Shown here piece by piece: positions 60,501 to 64,000 of a stretch of DNA of 64,000 bases (positions are counted from its first letter, which is position 1; the number at the start of each line of letters is the position of its first letter). The position numbers and the translations under genes are program-made. Where the stretch lies: NCBI GenBank assembly GCA_003864495.1, contig ML133409.1, positions 646,966 through 710,965 on the forward strand, read 5' to 3'. The notes below the pieces were generated by a model. That model was not told where the DNA came from and made no database searches. It worked only from the letters and a program-made list of their open reading frames with translations. Source of the DNA: Nemopilema nomurai (taxonomy: Eukaryota; Cnidaria; Scyphozoa; Rhizostomeae; Rhizostomatidae).

Positions 60501-63144
60501 TCTGCATGCAGCAGCAAAGGCTGGTCAAGCAACTCAGGTGGAACTCCTGATTGTCAATGGTGCTGATCCAAGTGCTTTGGATTCAAATGGCAAAACAGCT
60601 GCTGAAGTTGCTATGTGAGTAATTGCTGATTTGTATATCTGAATCACTTGTTTATATCCCATGTGACTTGACGTTCCAGCCACTAAATTCATATCAAACC
60701 ACTATTAAAGCTAAATGAAGACACTAAATGTTCTTTCATTTATTATAATCAAAGGTGCCTTTACATGCCATTAAATGCTGTCACAATTATAAGATGCTCC
60801 ATATCTGCAACATTTCAATGATTTTCTTTTTGTGACACAGGGAAGAAGGCCATACTGAAATCGGCTACCGAATTATCGAGCACATGTACGAGTTGACGGA
60901 TAGGCTAACGTTCTATCTATGTGGCCGAAGACCTGGTTAGTATGCCATATGGTATTGCAACTTTTATTACAATGGTATTACAGTGTTTTTCAAATTGACA
61001 TCATATATATACCGAATGCAACTTAAAACCCCTTATCAACTGCTGTTGACAAAAGCAAATTTAAAGTGTAGCACGAATTTCAAAGACTCCTTCTTGAGTG
61101 TTGGTCAGGAGTCAAACTACTCGGCACTATCATTAAAGACGAGTGGTACCAGTCGGTAATACTGAGTTAATCAATGTATTTTAATAAAGCAGCCACCCCT
61201 TTAAGTATGCGATAAGTGATCGGTTTCTTGGTCGTTTAAGCTCCCGGTGTAGGTTTATGCCGCAGTTTGATGAGTTTTACTTTAATGCCAAGAGATTAAA
61301 GAATTAAGATCATTTTGCTTATGCCATCTTTCTTTCAATTCTCAATTACTTTTCAGACCACAAGAATTCAATCAACTACTTCATTCCTGCTCTCGCAGAT
61401 AGGTACCCATAAAATACGTTCTTTCTCTGTGAACAAATGCTTTTTTATTAATATAGCGAAGAATTTAACTAGCAAAAGAAGAAGGAGGAATGTAGCTCTT
61501 TTAGTAATATTGAGCACTTTGCAGAATTAATGTGAATATGATAGGCTACGTCGACCAAGAATTTCTCAACTAAGATGTTTTTGACACAAAGGATATGTTA
61601 ATGTTGAAAGGTTTTCAGAAAATCGACTTGGCTTAGAAGCTTAAAATCAGTCTTTTTATAATATTACAGAGAAAACTTTGTTTCCGTAGCAAGAGGTTGG
61701 TTGTTTGTCAGCGACTGATTTAGGAAATATAATGCACAATTTTAACGATATTTTAACCTGTTTATGCTCTATGTATCTCCATCCCACAGAGAACCCTGGT
61801 AGCATAATGTAAAAGACTCTCCTTGTATTAGGTTCATCAATAGGGTCTTTCTTCTTTTAAAGAATACTCTTTTGGAGCCTTTTTGATCTTCTGCTAATCC
61901 CCTGGAATGCCACACATATTGGACAGAAGATCCTTGTAAAACAACGGATATCGCCATTTTTGTAATTAAAGACCCTAAATGGCTTTATGCGTCGAGAGGT
62001 GCCTCTGAGGATTTTTCCTAATACCAGCTGTGCCCAATCGTGTCTTGGTTTTGACTGGCGTCACGTGATGCCCTATAATTCTAGCATGCAGTACTTCTGT
62101 TGGCATTTAGCGAGTTGTCACAACAGTTGCAAAAAATTGATCATTACCTTAACCTCAATTAAGGAGATGCCGTCACAATTGTGACTGTAGACCGTGCGTT
62201 TTATAGAAATTTTCTTGTGGATTTTTAATACCTTTACTTGCTATAACCTCTTCCCCTTGCATTATCTCGCGTGATAAGGGTTTTCTGTATTATCAAAAGG
62301 CCCGGCCAAACTAGGAAACGAGAAACGATCTTCAATCATTCGTGTGACAGCTTTCTGGCCGAATTCGTCATTAGACATGGTGGCCAAACTGGAAAACATT
62401 TTGTGGAACATTCTTAAAACATGAATGTCATATGTCAATGTTTCCTAGTTTGGCTTGGCCTAAAGGACTCTTGTCTGAAGTATTGCCTTCTATAAAAAGC
62501 CTTTTCATGCACCCATTTGTAACTTCATTTAAAAACTTTTCAGAGGACTCGAGACGACGCCATTTGCCCAAGAGGCCAAACTGAAACTAGAATCGGTATG
62601 TCTAGTCATTATTTATGGATTAGTTCTGGCTGTAGGCTGGCTGCTTTTAAACTGGTGTGATTCGATCTGTTCTAAGCGAAAAACCCGATGCCATTTGATA
62701 GATATGACTCTTGATACAAACGGAGCGTAGCCTCCTTAGCGTGGCCTCCTTAGCGCTACCTCCTTGGCGCTACCTCCTTGGCGCTACCTCCTTGGCGCTA
62801 CCTCCTTGGCGCTACCTCCTTAGCGCTACCTCCTTGGCGTGGCCTCCCCAACATAACCTCCTTATCGTAGCCTCCTTAGTGTCAGCCACCTTAACCTAGT
62901 TTTCTAGGTGTAGCTTACTTTGCGCGAATTTGTATGTATAATGTGTCAGACTCTATCGTCTAAATGATTCTAGTTTCATGTAATATGGTAATTTACATCG
63001 TCTTTGTTTTCTCTGTCGAGATTTCTGTTTGAACGGAAACCGACCTGACATAAATAGTTTTTATTTCTTAGTTGACAGATCGGTTATTTGAAGAGCTAGC
63101 GTCGGACGTCTACGATGAAGTCGACAGAAGAGAAAACGATGCAG
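57533..63144 (+). CDS. GIT: ARF GTPase-activating protein GIT (partial, continues past the right edge)
   Basis: Scaffold and ArfGAP that binds PIX and paxillin at focal adhesions and endosomes. Exons: 57533-57593, 58734-58867, 59278-59390, 59792-59891, 60263-60349, 60484-60614, 60841-60935, 61357-61402, 62544-62595, 63072-63144. Phases are consistent; 297 aa are visible. The ArfGAP zinc finger is C14-x2-C17-x16-C34-x2-C37, followed by CSVHRSLGRH with the catalytic arginine. Three ankyrin repeats follow (RTGNLETSLRLISYGA, GNSPLHAAAKAGQATQVELL, and one more), then YELTDRLTFYLCGRRPDHKN. The first Spa2-homology repeat is LTDRLFEELASDVYDEVDRR. Exon 9 is a weakly conserved linker supported by splice sites and phase. 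GIT1 and GIT2 are vertebrate duplicates, so a single GIT is expected here. The paxillin-binding end lies outside the window. Confidence 0.95.
62725..62878. repeat. 14-bp tandem repeat, about 11 units, in GIT intron 9
   Basis: Head-to-tail units of CGCTACCTCCTTGG with edge variants (CGTAGCCTCCTTAG, CATAACCTCCTTAT). The middle four units are identical, the outer ones diverged, as in a locally expanding array. Confidence 0.95.
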
Positions 63145-64000
63145 GTACTTTTACACTACCACTTTTCATCTACTGTGCTGTATCATTTTGTTTGAAAATA
63201 GATGTTAGGGATTGAATAAAGCCCTATCAACAACCTTAGAAGAAATATCATAATCAGAACAATGACCATTAAGGTGGATAAACTGGTGATGGTGGTAATG
63301 CAGGCGTGAACAATGGTCAGTAATCTCACTGTTTTCAGAAAACCCCAGCCGTGTAATATTTTCTTCTTTTCACTAACTATGAAGGTTTACCATAATCAAG
63401 AAAAGTTTCCAATTCGAATTCGAATTCATAGGAGATAACATTCAAATGGCCGCTGATTTGCTTGCGTTTCTAGAAGTGAAGTGCTTCACGTAAAGCAGGT
63501 CCTGGACTAACATTCATCTTATTTTTTGATATCTTTTAATATCACTTTGTGTATTCATTCATCGCCGCCCTTGATCAGAGGGCATAAAATAGATTTATTC
63601 TAGCAGGCACGAATTTGATGGGTTCTAGGCAATAAGATGAATTTCATTTACATTGTCTTAGTTTTTTTTGTCATTTAATCATAAACTTTTAAACGTTTCC
63701 AAATATTCCCCTAAACCGTTTGCCCTTGGCTCCGTGTGAAATATCTTCCCTTTTATCGTGTCAAATAATTTACATCTTTCTCAACACAATCCCGCGATAC
63801 TAAGAAAGCTGATTAGCAGTTCCCTCCTTTATAACAAGATTACCTCATTACTATCGAAGGATAGGGCATGTGACATTATGTGAAATTCAATAACTGTAAG
63901 ATCTAATTAAGCTTTTCAGCCTTTAATGCATAAAACAGTTTCCACAGATGTTTAACGAAAGGCTCAACATAGCACATGGAGTTCTTCTCACTTAAAGTGA
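63145..64000 (+). other. GIT intron 10 up to the window edge
   Basis: Begins GTACTT after exon 10. No further GIT exon, repeat or element was recognised before the end of the window. Confidence 0.6.

Noticed and set aside
62711..62899. 62-codon frame with a repeated ATSLALPPWRYLL-like pattern
   Set aside because: Translation of the 14-bp tandem repeat in a GIT intron.

Overview
The window is an AT-rich, intron-dense animal nuclear locus. Gene content (INO80E, GIT ArfGAP, GTF2H3, FTSJ3, GPATCH4, an ASIC/degenerin-type channel, beta-1,4-galactosyltransferases) is metazoan. Many short phase-matched exons, small 10-nt to 440-nt coding exons and a P-loop/TPR STAND-type NTPase suggest a cnidarian, probably an anthozoan; this taxonomic call is inference. 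Exon models were built by hand, by following open frames across GT/AG sites with matching phases and comparing with the remembered human families.

Layout. 1-0.84 kb: first exon of a B4GALT-like gene leaving the window on the left (-). 0.84-7.2 kb: intergenic, holding a broken PIF/Harbinger element (1228-2993, TSD TGA) and a hAT-like element (4250-6823, 8-bp TSD). 7.2-13.1 kb: a complete 8-exon B4GALT gene (-) with three tandem repeats in its introns. 14.8-27.1 kb: 23-exon FTSJ3/Spb1 rRNA methyltransferase gene (-). It shares a 229-bp divergent promoter region with INO80E (+, 10 exons, 27.4-31.7 kb). 33.9-49.6 kb: GTF2H3/TFIIH p34 (-, 12 exons). Its 7.8-kb tenth intron contains, on the opposite strand, an intronless ASIC-like channel gene (38.6-40.1 kb) with a one-base frameshift. 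GTF2H3 in turn shares a 180-bp divergent promoter region with GPATCH4 (+, 49.8-51.1 kb). 52.4-56.4 kb: a predicted mitochondrial, membrane-anchored STAND NTPase with TPR-like repeats (+). 57.5 kb to the right edge: GIT ArfGAP (+), 10 exons seen, continuing off the window.

Functionally, nuclear and ribosome-biogenesis housekeeping genes (FTSJ3, GPATCH4, GTF2H3, INO80E) sit as two head-to-head pairs. They are flanked by Golgi glycosylation genes on the left and a signalling scaffold on the right. Mobile DNA consists of at least four terminal-inverted-repeat elements with recognisable target-site duplications. The most unusual items are the mitochondrial STAND-TPR protein, the zinc-finger-like motif inside INO80E, and the nested, frameshifted channel gene.
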